In this document: one piece after another, positions 25,100 to 37,803 of the stretch
Layout: each line of letters starts with the position of its first letter
Numbering within the stretch: position 1 is the stretch's first letter
Assembly: GCA_963920665.1 (NCBI GenBank)
Contig: OY987263.1
Location: 20,665,968-20,729,967 of the forward strand
Reading direction: 5' to 3'
DNA length: 64,000 bases
Source: Straminergon stramineum
Taxonomy: Eukaryota; Streptophyta; Bryopsida; Hypnales; Calliergonaceae
Notes under the pieces: model-generated
The model's database searches: none
Told to the model about the DNA's origin: nothing
What the model saw: only the letters and a program-made list of their open reading frames with translations
Translations under genes and position numbers: made by a program

Positions 25100-28000
25100 A
25101 AACGTTCCTGCAATTCGAATACTCACAAAACCCCTCGTTAAACCCTAAAACCTTAGAATGTCCAAAATATCATAAACAGCAAAAAACTACTTTCAATGCT
25201 TCAGCTTCTGAGAGCTTAGATATTTATTGTAACCACCTGAGGTCGCGGTTCACAATTCAAACTAAGACTTCTCGAACTCGGAACTCAAACGCAAACTCCA
25301 GAGCTTCGACCAAAAATTCGACCTAATCGTGTTCTGATTCACATCCCTATCTCAGTCTACGCAGCAGCAGCGACCAGAAGGGCCCCACGGAGGCAAATAT
25401 ATCTAACTCTTTATGCCTCTATAAGGTATATGCCATAATAAAGCCCAGATATGACGATTAAGAGCAGGTATCAGATAGGAGAAGATGCCGCACTTCCGCT
25501 GACACACAAATGCTCTTGCTGAGGGCAGAAACGGTCAACTGAGAGAGATGACGGAGAATTAAATCGTTCGTCAAGTTGCGAACGACGTTGGACGATGATG
25601 AGCTCGTTCATCGTGATAGTTTTTTTCTTTCTTTCTGAAACAAGCGTGATGAAGAAATACACTGCAAGGGAGTCAGGTAAAGAGGATTTGATTTCATACA
25701 AGGTTAGTAATGAATCTATCGCTGCCAAGTATCGAATCTGCAACCATGCTATTTAGATAGGATACCTCTCCACCATCATCCCGTAGTTTAACCCTTGAAG
25801 GATCTGAAAGCCTTTTGCGGTTGTATAGTATATTATGAATTTGTTGCTATTTGATCAGAAAAACATTGACAAAATATTTTTCAATACAAAGTAAATTAAT
25901 GATCATGATAGTATGTAAATAACAATGTGTTATAATTCATATATTAAACCACAATTGAAGAATTATAAGGTACAAACACATTGAGTAGCCAACATCAACA
26001 TCAAATGTAAAAAGACTAATCCAATCTAGCATCTCAAGGATACTCTCAAATTCCCCCAGCCTAGCTAATAATTTCACCTCAACAAGCAACTAGGACTATA
26101 TAAGAAATGTAGTTGGATCCAAATGTCATGATGAAAAAACTATACAACATCTCTACACACTCAAGTCAAGGTCTTGGGTTGACCAACATTTGCAAAAGTG
26201 AGTTCATTGTGGTATGATAAGAAACTATAGGTTGTGTGTGAATCTAAGCCCCATTGTTAATGGCCTTCAATAAGTTGTTTTTTTATGTCAAATTTTAGTA
26301 TCAATATCACTCCAAACTCAAGCCTTTTGTCCCGTGCATCTAACACGTAGTTAATTCAAATGACAATGATGTCATCGTGAATATAATTGGTTTGTCCTCT
26401 TGGACTTCTTTATCACTTGTCCAAAAATAGAACATAACTTAAAGACCTCCAACAACAAGGACAAACCCAATCTCGTAGAGGCAGAGTTGACAAGGGCAGA
26501 GTTAAGCATGCCATCTACCAAATGTGTTGGCACTAGTCATACAATAACCTTTCTTCTCTCATAAACAAATCATAGAAGGCCTTCTAGCACCATTGCCAAC
26601 TTAGGGTGCATAATGCCCTCAATAGGCAAGTGATAAGGAATGCAATTCTTCAAATATTCTTACCTCTCTCACTTGTCTATGTCTTCCAACAACAAAATGC
26701 CACTTGAAGGACGGTATGTCTCACAACACCTAGAGTTGTAGGTTCCTCACACTATAGATATAGATAATCTCTCCTAAAGAAAATTTAATTAAAGTATAGA
26801 GATATCTATTTTAGTCATATGACACTTCACATTGAACTCTTCATAGATCATATTTTTGTTACTTTAATGAGGTATTTTTTTAACATAAAAGATGTGCATG
26901 TAGATGTTTCCTACATATGTATGCAATTGAATTTTAAAAAATGAATTATATAACACCACAAATCTTAAATGAAATGATTCATCCTAGATGGTGTTTTGCT
27001 TTTCAGAATTTGAAATTTGGTAAGCTTGATTGGGATTGCATAAGAATTGAATGTGAATTATATATAAACAAAAAATGCCAATTATGGTAGATACCTCCCA
27101 AATCACACCGTGCCTTAAAACGTAGCCTAAAATAAGCCCCCAAATGGCTTAAATATATATTTAAAATTTTCAGTGATTATTGTGGGTGGTTCTTCAAAGA
27201 AGCATTGATACTTTGGGTACATGTGCCAAACTTCAAAGCTCGTATAAATGAATGTTTTAAATCTCTAACATGCCTTCCTATTTCTAGTTGGTTCACTACC
27301 TTGCATATTTATTTGAACAAGCTTTTCCGTGTCTAGTTAGTTAATGAGCTTGCATGGAATGTGACTACTCACTTTGAAGGCCACCTAAGGTAGGAACATC
27401 TATAACTATCAATTTAAGCAATTCAACATAGTTGGGTGCAACTTTTTCTAGAAATAATATTTTTTCAATATTGGCAATTGAAAATCATGAATTATAAAAA
27501 AAGCAATTAGAATTTTTAGATAAGGCATCTAACTTCTACGAATTATCAAAGTAAAACTCCCTAGGGCACCCATAACCACACTCCACTAAATTTGCCTAGA
27601 TTCTAGCACCAAAATCTAAAAAAATTAGAGCTCACAAACCACAATTGAGTATGGAGATGGTTTCAAGAAACTTTGAAAGACGGTTTCAAGGTACTTTTGG
27701 GAACACTTTGAGGGAACTCTACTTACAATAATGATTATGGGTGCTCCTACCTTATGAGCTATTTTAAGCACTCTACTTCCAGAACTTTGTACCCTTACTG
27801 TAATCTCAAATTTGTCAAAATCAAAAAATGGATTGTGCAATTCTTCATTTTCTACACATCTCTTTGCAAGTTTTCATTACTAACTACTTTGCCTTCAAAT
27901 TACCCATAGCCCAATTTTTCACGCTTTTAGGTGTACCCACCTTACATTCTATATTATGCAAAATTCTTTGAACGACACAGTAGGCAATCTGTAAGATTAT

Positions 28001-28120
28001 TACACCCTACTGCACAGTACTGACATGGAAGTTTGCTCCAATATTGAAAGCCAATTATATTACGTTCCCGATGCACTTCCCAAACTTTTCCACTGCAATT
28101 CCCAAGTCAGTGCAATTAGA
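25100..28120. other. FMN-gene promoter side and AT-rich intergenic DNA
   Basis: The first few hundred bases are the 5' flank of the FMN-binding gene. A solitary TTAACCCTTGAAGG terminus at 25788 marks one end of a TTAA MITE without a clear partner. No gene is recognised from 25800 to 28120. Confidence 0.3.
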
Positions 28121-28567
28121 GAGGATTGAGTGCAGGAGCACTGAATGATGAGCCAATCACCGCTCTAGTTCCCCCGGTTTCTGCAAAAGCGCCCACCACA
28201 GAACATGTCTGGAAGAGATTCAATAAGATTCTCTTATCCGGCTTGACTTGGGCAAAAGACCCGGCAAGCAGAGAATTGATATCCGACCCCCCATGGACTG
28301 GAAAGAGGGTCTCAGCCTCTCAGGGTCCCATCCCCCAAATATTCCCCGTTAAATGCGACTGGAAGGAAGTCAAGGAACGCGCCTCTCGCGCGGTTATAGG
28401 GGTTGGAACCGGAAAGAGAGCCGGTAAGGGTTTCCTTTGGCGCCCTGAAAAGGGTGCTGGAGCATTGCTCCTGAGGCACATCCCTTCGTCTCTCTCCGGC
28501 TTGCTCTCGCGTCGGCGTTGCTGTAGCTCAGCTTCCACCCGCAGTCGCAGCTGCAGCAGCAGCCGTC

Positions 28568-30004
28568 ATGGGGGCGGATTTCCCTCCCCATGTCGACGCC
28601 TCAGCCGGAGATGAGTTGCAGGGTGTGCCCGCCCAGCCCGTGACTGTACCTGCCGCCAATGGAACCTCGCAATCGGGGGCCACAAACTCAGCGGAGAACG
28701 GAGGCTGTGGTGACGATGGTGGCGGCGGCAGCAGCAGTGGCGTCGCCAAGAACTCTCACGCTGGCAACGGGGTATTGGAGGTTGTGTCTTGTGTGCGTGA
28801 GAATGGCAACTGCGAGCCCGAATTCGGGAGCCCTAATTTTGGGAGGCGGGGCGGGGTTTCGGAGAATGGGCATGGGAATGGAGTTCTTGAACGTGGGCGA
28901 GGTTCCCGCAAGCCTTACCCTGCTGTTGTTGGTCTCCAGCCGGTGGCGTTGGTGGATCATGTCGCGAGGGTGGATTGGTCGCTCCTGGAAGCCGTCCCGG
29001 GCGAGCGGGGGGGGTCTATGCGAGTCACGGAGGAGGAGCTCGATCACATTCTGCGTGAGGTGAATTCGCATTTTCTCATTGGCGCGAGTGGCGTGGCGGA
29101 GCAAGGGGTAAAAACCCTAGCCGGCGGGAGCGTGGCAAACACCATCCGAGGGTTGGGGCATGGCCTTGGGGTGGACACAGCCCTTGTTGGGGTTCGTGGC
29201 TCTGACGATCGAGGTCTTATGTTCGCCGAGAGTATGGCGCATGCTGGAGTCGACTTAACCCGTCTCCGAGTTTATCCGGGTCTGACAGCGCAGTGCGCTT
29301 GTCTTGTGGACGCGGAGGGGAACCGCACCATGCGACCGTGTTTCCTTAATGCTGTTCGCCTCGAAGCGAAGGAATTGACGAGGGAAGATTTCAGGGGTGC
29401 GCAGTGGGTCGTTCTGAACGGGTATGGATTTTACGGGGAGGATCTTCTGGAGAGTGCAGTGGATCTTTGCAAGGAGGAAGGCGTCAAAGTGTCCATGGAC
29501 CTTGCCAGCTTCGAGGTTGTGCGAAACTTTCGGCCGAGGCTAATGAGTTTGCTCGAGTCTGGAAAGGTGGACCTGGTCTTCGCTAATGAAGACGAAGCAG
29601 GGGAGCTCATCAAAGGCGCGGAGAATCCATGTCCCGAGACTTGCTTGAATTTCCTCTCGTTGTACTGTGAGAGAGCTGTCGTCATGCTGGGATCCAAGGG
29701 CTGCATTGCGCGTCATGGGGGTGAGACCGTCCGCGTTCCAGCGATCAGGGAGACGACCACGGTGGATACAACTGGGGCAGGAGATCTATTTGCGAGTGGG
29801 TTTTTGTATGGCGTGTTGAATAACCTCTCTTTGGAGGATTGCTGTAAAATGGGGTGCTGTACAGGTGGAGCAGTCGTCCGGGGTCTGGGAGGAGAGATTA
29901 GTGAGGAAGGGTGGGAGTGGATGCAACAGCAGCTGAAACTGAAGAATCTTCCTCCAGTCAAGGGCAGGAGCAACAGCAGCAGCTCCTCTCGAAGAGTTTT
30001 GTGA
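28568..30004 (+). CDS. PfkB-family sugar/nucleoside kinase (At1g19600-like), intronless, 478 residues
   Basis: One uninterrupted frame from ATG 28568 to TGA 30002-30004. After about 110 residues of Gly/Ser/Asn-rich low complexity, the conserved part begins at VVGLQPVALVDHVARVDWSL. It includes GGSVANTIRGLG at 186-197 (PfkB substrate-side signature), NRTMRPC, FANEDEAGELI and DTTGAGDLFASGFLYG at 400-415 (PfkB signature 2, catalytic Asp at 406). The protein resembles Arabidopsis At1g19600 as I remember it. A plastid nucleoside kinase has been described in that subgroup, so nucleoside phosphorylation is a fair guess, but the substrate cannot be read from the sequence. The variable N-terminus could hold a plastid transit peptide. 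All catalytic residues are present. Upstream (28130-28560) is GC-rich promoter and 5' UTR. Confidence 0.93.
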   Translation: MGADFPPHVDASAGDELQGVPAQPVTVPAANGTSQSGATNSAENGGCGDDGGGGSSSGVAKNSHAGNGVLEVVSCVRENGNCEPEFGSPNFGRRGGVSENGHGNGVLERGRGSRKPYPAVVGLQPVALVDHVARVDWSLLEAVPGERGGSMRVTEEELDHILREVNSHFLIGASGVAEQGVKTLAGGSVANTIRGLGHGLGVDTALVGVRGSDDRGLMFAESMAHAGVDLTRLRVYPGLTAQCACLVDAEGNRTMRPCFLNAVRLEAKELTREDFRGAQWVVLNGYGFYGEDLLESAVDLCKEEGVKVSMDLASFEVVRNFRPRLMSLLESGKVDLVFANEDEAGELIKGAENPCPETCLNFLSLYCERAVVMLGSKGCIARHGGETVRVPAIRETTTVDTTGAGDLFASGFLYGVLNNLSLEDCCKMGCCTGGAVVRGLGGEISEEGWEWMQQQLKLKNLPPVKGRSNSSSSSRRVL

Positions 30005-30522
30005 TGGCATGGCCTCGTACAGCTTACAATTCTTTCACTGAAATCAGTCCAGATTGGGCACGAGCAATTCTGAAAACAATTCAGCTCTCTTTATATGTGA
30101 AATATTAATAGGCAGTCCTTCCTTCGTGCGCTCGCTCTATATGATTCTGACGATTGGGTACCCTGTTTTGGTTCTGCCTTGGAGGTTCCCACATGATTGA
30201 AATAATGATCTTCGCTTTTGCTAATTATGAGTTTCCGACATTGTAATTCATTTCGACTTGATATACATCTCATTACTGCGCAAAGCTTTTATGTTTCCAC
30301 AATGAGAGCATTGCATGAAAATTACATCACGAACAGAATCTCATTGTGAATTCCAACAGCCTCGAGAGCTTTGCACTACCTCCAGGCAAAACTCTTGGGA
30401 GCCATCTTTCTGTTCGTAGTATCTAAATTCCATGCGCGTTTTTTCAAAAAAGCAAGTTATGAGGCATGGGAAAACAGGAAAGTGATAGGGTGAGTAGAGT
30501 GAAAAGGTGATAGTGAGTGAGT

Positions 30523-31010
30523 TTAACCCTTGAACGCCGGGCTGATGACCATGGAAATCAGGCATTTTGGAACCGTTTGACATCATCCACTTTAAAAAAA
30601 TCAAAAACACTCATTGGGAGTCAAACTATAGTAGAAGATCTCCACTTTCCACCCCTACTTATCGGATGAATAGTTGGAATTCTCTCCTACAGAGGAGAAT
30701 TCCTTGACATTCAATGGACAAAAAATGTCTACCATGTCATTTAGGGGTTAAAAGAATTACAATTGAAAATAGTAGAAGGACTAATCATTAAGCATGGGAT
30801 TGGTAACTATGGGAATTATCACTTTTGGAATTGTGTGACATCGTCTATAATAAGTAAAACAAAATTATTTATTGGGAGTCAAACTACTTTAGAAAACCTT
30901 CCCTTTCCACCCCTAAATCTAAGGATGAATAGTTGTACTTTTGTCTTCTATAGGAGAATATCATGTCATTCATTGGACAAAAAATGTTCATTATGTCGTT
31001 TATAGGTTAA
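30523..31010 (+). mobile_element. Two head-to-tail TTAA MITE units
   Basis: TTAA junctions at 30523, 30748 and 31007. The first unit starts TTAACCCTTGAACG and ends TTTAGGGGTTAA. The second follows immediately and keeps the same internal blocks (GGAATTGTGTGACATC, then GGGAGTCAAACTA, GGATGAATAGTTG and CATTGGACAAAAAATGT). They are the same family as 2330-2789 and 18816-19046. Confidence 0.65.
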
Positions 31011-31649
31011 AGTAAACTTGCAAAGAGCCATAAGCCAACCAAGTGGCTTTTAAAACAACATTTGTAGAAAATTTGAAATGTGAATTTCACTAATAGTTGG
31101 AAACAATAAATAGACTTTAGATGATGATTTTTGGTGTATTTTGATGGGGTTAGTAATTTTCAAGGAAATTTTTGAGAATGGAGTAGTGGCTTTAGGCAGT
31201 TATTTTTTTTCACATCTTTTTTCCTACACTTCAAAATGATTTGAAAAAGAATTACACATCAAAATCATGAAGATATACATGCAGAGAAAAAAATCAAAGT
31301 TTTTAGATCACTTCGAGCATTTTGATTTCAACATTCCAATCTCTGTGTATATTCAAAGTATTGAATAACCATCATCTTCCATCAATCTTGTCAATGGTGG
31401 CATTTTCTCAAAAATTGTGTAATTTGGTTGTTCTTTTTTCACAAGAAAGTTACTTAAGTCTTCTTTCATTTTAACAATGGCAATTCATCAAATTTATTCT
31501 ATATAAATGAGGAATTGTAATTGTTATAAGAGCCAGGCTCAAACATATGTGGTCCTTTAGGGATTATAGTATTGGTTCAATGTTGTGACTGTTGCAACAT
31601 TCTTTAGCTCATTGACCTTTGAACATGTCATCTCGATGGGTCTTTACAA

Positions 31650-31651
<2 letters not shown>

Positions 31652-31693
<42 letters not shown>
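31652..31693. repeat. (AT)n microsatellite, about 21 units
   Basis: An uninterrupted run of alternating T and A in AT-rich intergenic DNA. No gene is recognised between 31010 and 32175. Confidence 0.95.
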
Positions 31694-31698
<5 letters not shown>

Positions 31699-32174
31699 TT
31701 CTAAATTTTAAGGTCTATGAAAAATTTGAAATATATTGTTTGGAATGGTATGAAATTTGCTTTGAAGGCAAATATATTTCTTGAGGGCTCTTCAACAATA
31801 CAAAAAGTGCCATTGTCAATCTACCTATCACAAAGATCCAAACATCACAATTGCCTTTTGTAAGTAATTTTCTAATTCCTAGTGCGATAAAAGCTTCATA
31901 ATTCATTATCTTTTGCATGATGAGTTGGAATGTTGTGAAACTGGTTTTGTGTACACACATTCCTTGAGGGATGTTTGATGACACCAAATCCCCTATGTAT
32001 GTCATTTTAATAGTACAGATTAGGATCATCATAATATCTTCTACACTATTTGGTTGAACTAAAGTCTTTATTCCATCCCCTACAATTTGAAATTTGAATT
32101 TGAATTTTTTTTGATTTTAGGAAACTTCTTGAACTTTTAGTTAAAATTCTTTTTACCAAAATCCAAAACTTCTA

Positions 32175-32362
32175 TTAACCTTAGCCAAAGATGCTAGCCT
32201 AGGAATAAGGTAGTCACTCAAAAATGATCTCATTTTTTGACCAATAGTTGTATTCTTCATTTTTAAAGGATGCTATAGAAATGAGGAATTCACATATTGG
32301 TCTAAAAATTAAAACAATTTAGTGACTACTTTGGTCATAGGCCAATGTCCTTTTAGGGTTAA
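32175..32362. mobile_element. Short TTAA foldback MITE (188 bp)
   Basis: Starts TTAACCTTAGCC and ends TTTTAGGGTTAA. The two halves are long imperfect inverted repeats: AAGGTAGTCACT and GACCAATAGTTG on the left pair with AGTGACTACTTT and a CATATTGGTC block on the right. It belongs to the same family as 2187-2333. Confidence 0.6.
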
Positions 32363-32635
32363 AAAAATACAAAAGTTGTATTTATTGTGATATTGGTATT
32401 GAAGCTCTTGCATTGAAATTAAGGTTGAAACATCTATTCCAATTTGTTTAAGCTAGTGCATATAGATGGAATCAAATTACAATTAATAGTTATACAAACA
32501 CATCATTGAAAAAAAATCATTTATTTGATTCATTGTAGTTGCAAAATGGCTTTGAAATGTCAAAAAGTAACTCGAAAAGTTGTAAGAAACACATCCAAAA
32601 TTTAACCTCCTTCCATTAAAATGATTCTTAATCAC

Positions 32636-33130
32636 TCACAACTTCTTGGATTGATATAAAATTTTAGCCACATAAACTAGACAAGTATGCAAAACTTTTC
32701 CCAAAACAATGATTGGAAATGAAATTGTATGAAGAAGAAACAAGCCACCAAAGTTCACCAAAATCCAAAAATGTCCAAATTTTGAACTTCAAATTTCTCC
32801 CAAACATTCAAACAACTTGGATTGATATGAAAATCTTATTGCAATAACTAGACTTCAAAGGGAACATAACCCAACAAATTTGATTGAAAACGAACATTGG
32901 ATGAAGGAGATACAAGCCCCCAAAGTTGCAACTATCAAATGTAGTTTGGTGAACTCAAATTGAACCTTTGAACTTTGATTGGCTTCCAAAAAATCATTAC
33001 ATCTTGGATTGATCTGAAAATTTTACCACAAAAACTAGAAGAGAGTGCATAGATTTTTCATTGAATTCGGACATCATATGCAAAAGTTACAACACTTTGA
33101 ATTGGACTTGAAACTAAGTGAGGACACTTT
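32636..33130 (+). repeat. Three diverged ~170-190 bp tandem units
   Basis: The block CTTGGATTGATxTxAAAAT followed by AACTAGA recurs near 32645, 32816 and 33006. Related companion blocks (GTATGAAGAAGAAACAAGCC / GGATGAAGGAGATACAAGCC) follow the first two. It lies between two TTAA-type termini (32359 and 33157), so it may be the interior of a larger unit. Confidence 0.6.
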
Positions 33131-33153
33131 TGGTCCCCTTCAGTGATGAGGGG

Positions 33154-33730
33154 TTAACCCCTAAACACGTCAACGTCCATTTTCTAAACGATGAACAATT
33201 TGAAACGTCCATTTCATCCTCCTAACTACTTGGATGAAAGTTATTTTAATTTGTGAAGATATATTATCAAGTTTTTGTCCTATGTAAGGGTTGGATTTGG
33301 TGTTACTAAAGTTCATATTTTTCTAAAATTATAAATGTGCAAGTATGTCAAGTGGTCAAACTACATTGACTTTAGTTCTAAACTGGATTTGCCAAAATGA
33401 GGTCATAGATAGGAAGAACACAAAAATTTCAAGAAATCACCATGTGAAGAGAACCTCATTTCAAATCCATTCCAACAAATTTTACTCAAAAAATGATAAT
33501 ATTTTGCTTGTAATCGAATTTTGAAGGAATTTTGGAATTTTTCTCTCAAAATTTATAAAAAAATATAGGTGATAGAATTGGTGAATCTAACCATACAAAT
33601 GGAATTGAAAAATTGTAATCTACAACTTTCATTTGTATATCAATTCCAAAATATGCCTCCAAATAGCACTTTCTAATAATTTTTCTCAAATTGTCAATTC
33701 TGGAGATGAATTTGGACGTTTAGGGGTTAA
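33154..33730. mobile_element. TTAA MITE (577 bp)
   Basis: Starts TTAACCCCTAAACACG and ends CGTTTAGGGGTTAA. The termini are inverted copies over about 13 bp and TTAA is intact on both sides. GAGGGG immediately before the left TTAA is the end of a neighbouring unit that shares it. A truncated relative lies at 44680-44990. Confidence 0.65.
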
Positions 33731-34281
33731 GCTATAGTAGTAAAGAAAGTGGCGATTTTGGATGTCAATTTATAGCTACCCACTTTCGGGGGAACTGAAC
33801 ATTTTGACTTGCATAATAACTGGATGATTACATCCGTCTCAGACAAACCGAGCGCCGCAAAAGGAATGAAATCTCGAAGGATGGATGAAACCCTTCAGCC
33901 GTTCGTATCCGCACGCTCCCCGACTCATCCAGTCAGAGTCCTCCACTTCGACGCAACGTGTCGCCTCCGAAAGTCTCGTCCCCAATGCAGCTCGCCCCCG
34001 CCGTCTCTCTCTCTCGTGTCCGTCGTTCGCGCTTGCTTCGGAGACAGTCCAACCAGCAGCTTTCTTGCGAGGGCTTCCCGAGCCAGATCCTCATCACCAC
34101 TGCAGCTAATAACCCAGTCTTCCCCTAATCCGGCGCCTCGCACCTTCAAATTTGGTGCCAAATTTCTTCATTTTGGTGCTAGTTTGAGTCAGTTTGGGCC
34201 ATTCTTGGACTCTTGAGAGTGTGAAACTCTGCTTGTGGCAATTGATCGGGTGATTTTTGGATCTCGGTGTCGATTGATTCC

Positions 34282-37200
34282 ATGGAGGGGGAAGCGATCG
34301 ACCCTTCGCCGCAATCTTCCATGGAGCGAGAGGTGAAGCAGTCCGAGGACGGGACGACGACCACGGGGGATTCCGTCCCAGAGGAAGAAGGGCCAACGAG
34401 GGATCCCAACGAGACGGCGACTACTGCGCAGTCGTGGAGAGAGAGGATTCCCAATGTGATGGAGCACCCGTATGTGACGCAGGGGGCGGAAAGCGTGCGG
34501 CAGACGCTGGGGCAGACGACGGCGAGGTTGCAGCCTCTGGTGAACCATCCTTACGTGCAGAAATCGACGGAGATTCTGAGTAAGAGCGCCGAGCAGGTGA
34601 GCGCGAGCGCGGCGCAGGTGAAGCCGCTGGTGAATAATACGCTGCAGCCGGTTATGGCCAAAACGACGGAGACTGTGCAGCTGGGCAGGGAAACGGCGAT
34701 GCGGATTTACAACAAAGAGGAGGGATATGAGCCGGCCACGGTTGCGCCTTACTTCGTTGGGAGCCTCGGGGTTTTGCTCTTGTGCATTCTCGTCGCTGGT
34801 TCGTGCTCCCTTCTTGCGCTGTCACTAGAAGCCCTGAGCCTGAAGAGACTGAGAGTTCGTGGTTTTTAAAATGATAAATTCGAGTGATCAGATTGCAAAA
34901 TCAGTAACGCACATGCGGCCTAATTTCATATTAATGAAATACGTTGGGTGTGTTAGTCACGAAGTAAGTGAATTTGGACAAAATGTAGTCCTCGTATGAC
35001 CTACTTCAACCCTAAACCCAAGAACTTGAAGCCTGAACTGGACTTCTTCGCCCTCTCAGGGCTAATTATCGCTAATTGTAACCCTATATTCTGGTCATCG
35101 TGGTTTTGGAGAACTGAATTTTATATGTTCAAAGTCAAGGATTCATGGTTGTAAATTGACCTGTTCAATCATATTGTGAAAACAATATAATCCGACTGGG
35201 GTCAACTTTTATATCACCAGAATCAGTGGAGAAAAGTGCATGTGTTGGTCAATTTTTTTGAAGAAATGTACCAAGAGCAGTCCTTTTATGACCTACGCAA
35301 GAGTGCTTCTAGAACATGAGGTTCAATTTGTACTAATTGGTCTTTTAGGAGTGAGTGCAAACACTAGATCTGGTCACGGTGATTTTGGAGAAGAACTGAA
35401 TGTGGATGATGAGTGTTTGGTTTCAGGCTGGTCTGTAAGTGATGGAAGCTCGAAGTACAATGTGGACGTGTCCAAGATCGTTGCAGAGAAGATTCAGTTG
35501 CCCAACGGGCGACACGTTGCCTATGTCGAACAAGGTGCCAGCAAAGAAGAGGCCAAGTACCACGTTCTTTTGACCCATGGCCTCTTGTCATGTAGGCTTC
35601 TAGGTACGTCCGTGTGAAGGCTAGTTGGCCCTGGAAATAACGTGAGATTACTTGCTGCATTTTGATTGTTGATTGCAATGGATGAAAGCGTTCTATGTTT
35701 CCAAATTGGACCCCATGTTTCCGTCAGGAGTTGAGTAGGTCTGGCAGGGATCATATTTTGGTCAGTTATGTCTAATTTTCTTACGAATATGTTCAATGTT
35801 CTCACTCCGTGATTTAAAATTTGGCTCCATCTGAATAATATTTTTCACAATATGATTAATCGACTTGGACGTTTTGAAACCATGAATCAGTGAGTTAGAA
35901 AGTTCGCAAATTTATCTTTTTTTTTGAGTCCCCCTCCTATTTCTCCTCCAGTGTGATGAATGCTTTCACTCATTGTCCTCTGTTGGTGTGAATATGAATG
36001 GCAGGATTATCTGGCGTCAATGAGAATCTGCTCAAGAAATATTCTGTCCGTTTGGTGTCTTACGATAGGCCAGGGATTGGCCAAAGCGATCCTCACGTGA
36101 AGAGGACGTTAAACTCCTCCGCAGAAGACATGGCCGACATTGCTGATGCATTGGGAATGGGAAGAAAATTTTGGGTACTTTCCTTCTCCGGTGGCGCTAC
36201 GTATGCATGGGCTGCTCTCCACTATATTCCTAATCGACTGGCTGGTAATTCTCTTCTTCTCTGGAAATTTGAGTCTTATCTCCTGAGTGCCCATGCTACA
36301 AATTTAAAGTCCACTTCGGAAATGTAAGTCATTGATTCTTATCGTTCAAAATGTAAGTCTGTTTTATTCTTGCTATTGGTACATTTTGTTCTATATCTTG
36401 TAGCTTCCCAAATGATTAATTTCACCTACTGTAGATGTGGAAGTGGCATTTGAGCTCAGAGGGATGTGACCATGATTGGGTGCTCATGAAGCAAGAACAG
36501 GGTTGGTCGTTTTCTTCATTAGTTTCTTAATATCTTGCTGGTGCCCATGATGTGCAGGAGTAGCGATGCTAGGTCCTTTGATGAACCCATATGCCAAGAA
36601 TATCACGAAGGAAGAGAGTAAAGCTATGTGGGCTGGTATACCGGGCTTAAAGACAACGTTCCAGTATGCTCGGCACTGGCCTTCTTTTGTTCCTGGAAAA
36701 TTTAAAAGCAAGGCCACAAAGATCAATAAGTACATGAAGAGCATGAAAAAGCGCGTCAATTCAAAGGTGACTCAATTCTAGCCTTTTATTTACATTTAGA
36801 GTACAGAGGTTTTTGCTTGTCCTTTTTTGTGCAGTTGAAAGGATGTTTACTCAATTGGACCTCCTCTTACTTGCAATCTGCTTTGCAGGATCGAGCTCTG
36901 CTAGAGACAGATGCTTTCGGTGAAGTGTGGGAGCGATCAACCAGGGAGTCGGTGCGCTCGGGAGATCTTAAGCCACACGCTCAGGACTTTATTCTTCAGG
37001 CTAAGGACTGGGGTTTCCAATTGTCGGATATTCGTCCCAAGGTAGAAAAGCCAAGTATCTTCAAGCGGATTCTCTTTTTCTTTGGAGGCTCCGAGCTACC
37101 TGGCTTTTCTGGACCAATCCATATTTTTCATGTATGACAACTTTTCCACCTCTTCAGTGCCAATTTATTTGGACAATTCAGTATTGGTGAATTCAATGGT

Positions 37201-37803
37201 TTATTCAGATAGCAGCAGAAGCGATTGGCGTCAATATATCATTTTGCTGCTGCAGGTGATGGTGGAATTGGATTCTTACACTCGCTTGAGGACACTTGGA
37301 CTGTATTGCGATTTGAGGTTGTATTCTTCATGTGTTTGCAGGGAACGGAGGACAAGGTGGTGCCTTTGGTTATGAGCGAGTATGTGAAACGAGTACTCCC
37401 GCATGTAGATCTCCACAAGCTGGAGGGAGAGGGACATTATTCCTGGTTTTTCAACTGTGACCGTTGTCACCGTGAGTTGTTCAAAACCCTGTTTGGCGAA
37501 GTAGCAGGACTGGATGAGTTGGACAGTTCGGAAGTCACTACCACGAAAGATCCAGAAAAAGTTGATGAGCTAGTGAAACACCCGGAGCCTGGGAAGCCTG
37601 ATGGCTACTTTGAACAAGGGCCAGAGAAGCCTGAGGACGGACCTCTCAATGACTTAACAATAGCTCAAATAGAAGCCGAAAAGATAGCTTTATTTAAAGA
37701 AGCTGGGAAGGTACCTCCAATAGAACCTCAAATAGGTATTAGTCCGGAACAGTATGAGGAATTACAGCATGACATTAAGGTGGCCAAGCATGAAGAGCTG
37801 TAA
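34282..37803 (+). CDS. Membrane-anchored alpha/beta hydrolase, six exons, 606 residues
   Basis: Exons: 34282-34861, 35427-35603, 36005-36244, 36558-36766, 36889-37041 and 37342-37803, with GT-AG borders and consistent phases (1821 nt). I chose ATG 34282 as the first in-frame ATG. Residues 1-150 are acidic, then contain repeated HPYV-type segments and Gln/Ser-rich amphipathic stretches. A hydrophobic segment at about 156-185 should anchor the protein. The hydrolase fold follows: LPNGRHVAYVEQG, HVLLTHGL, SYDRPGIGQSDPH, nucleophile elbow LSFSGGA with Ser 314 (Ser replaces the usual first Gly), GTEDKVVPL with Asp 457, and GEGHYS with His 485. The triad is complete. The charged C-terminal tail, about 500-606, is family-variable. 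The substrate is unknown; the fold also covers esterases and lipases. The exon 1 donor (GTTTTTA) is the weakest splice site. Confidence 0.85.

Noticed and set aside
25471..25743. 90-codon minus-strand frame upstream of the FMN-binding gene as an extra exon
   Set aside because: It has no similarity to the family, and ATG 25035 gives a complete in-phase gene.
28126..28614. 162-codon frame overlapping the start of the PfkB kinase
   Set aside because: It is in a different frame from the kinase, has no motif, and covers the GC-rich promoter and 5' UTR.
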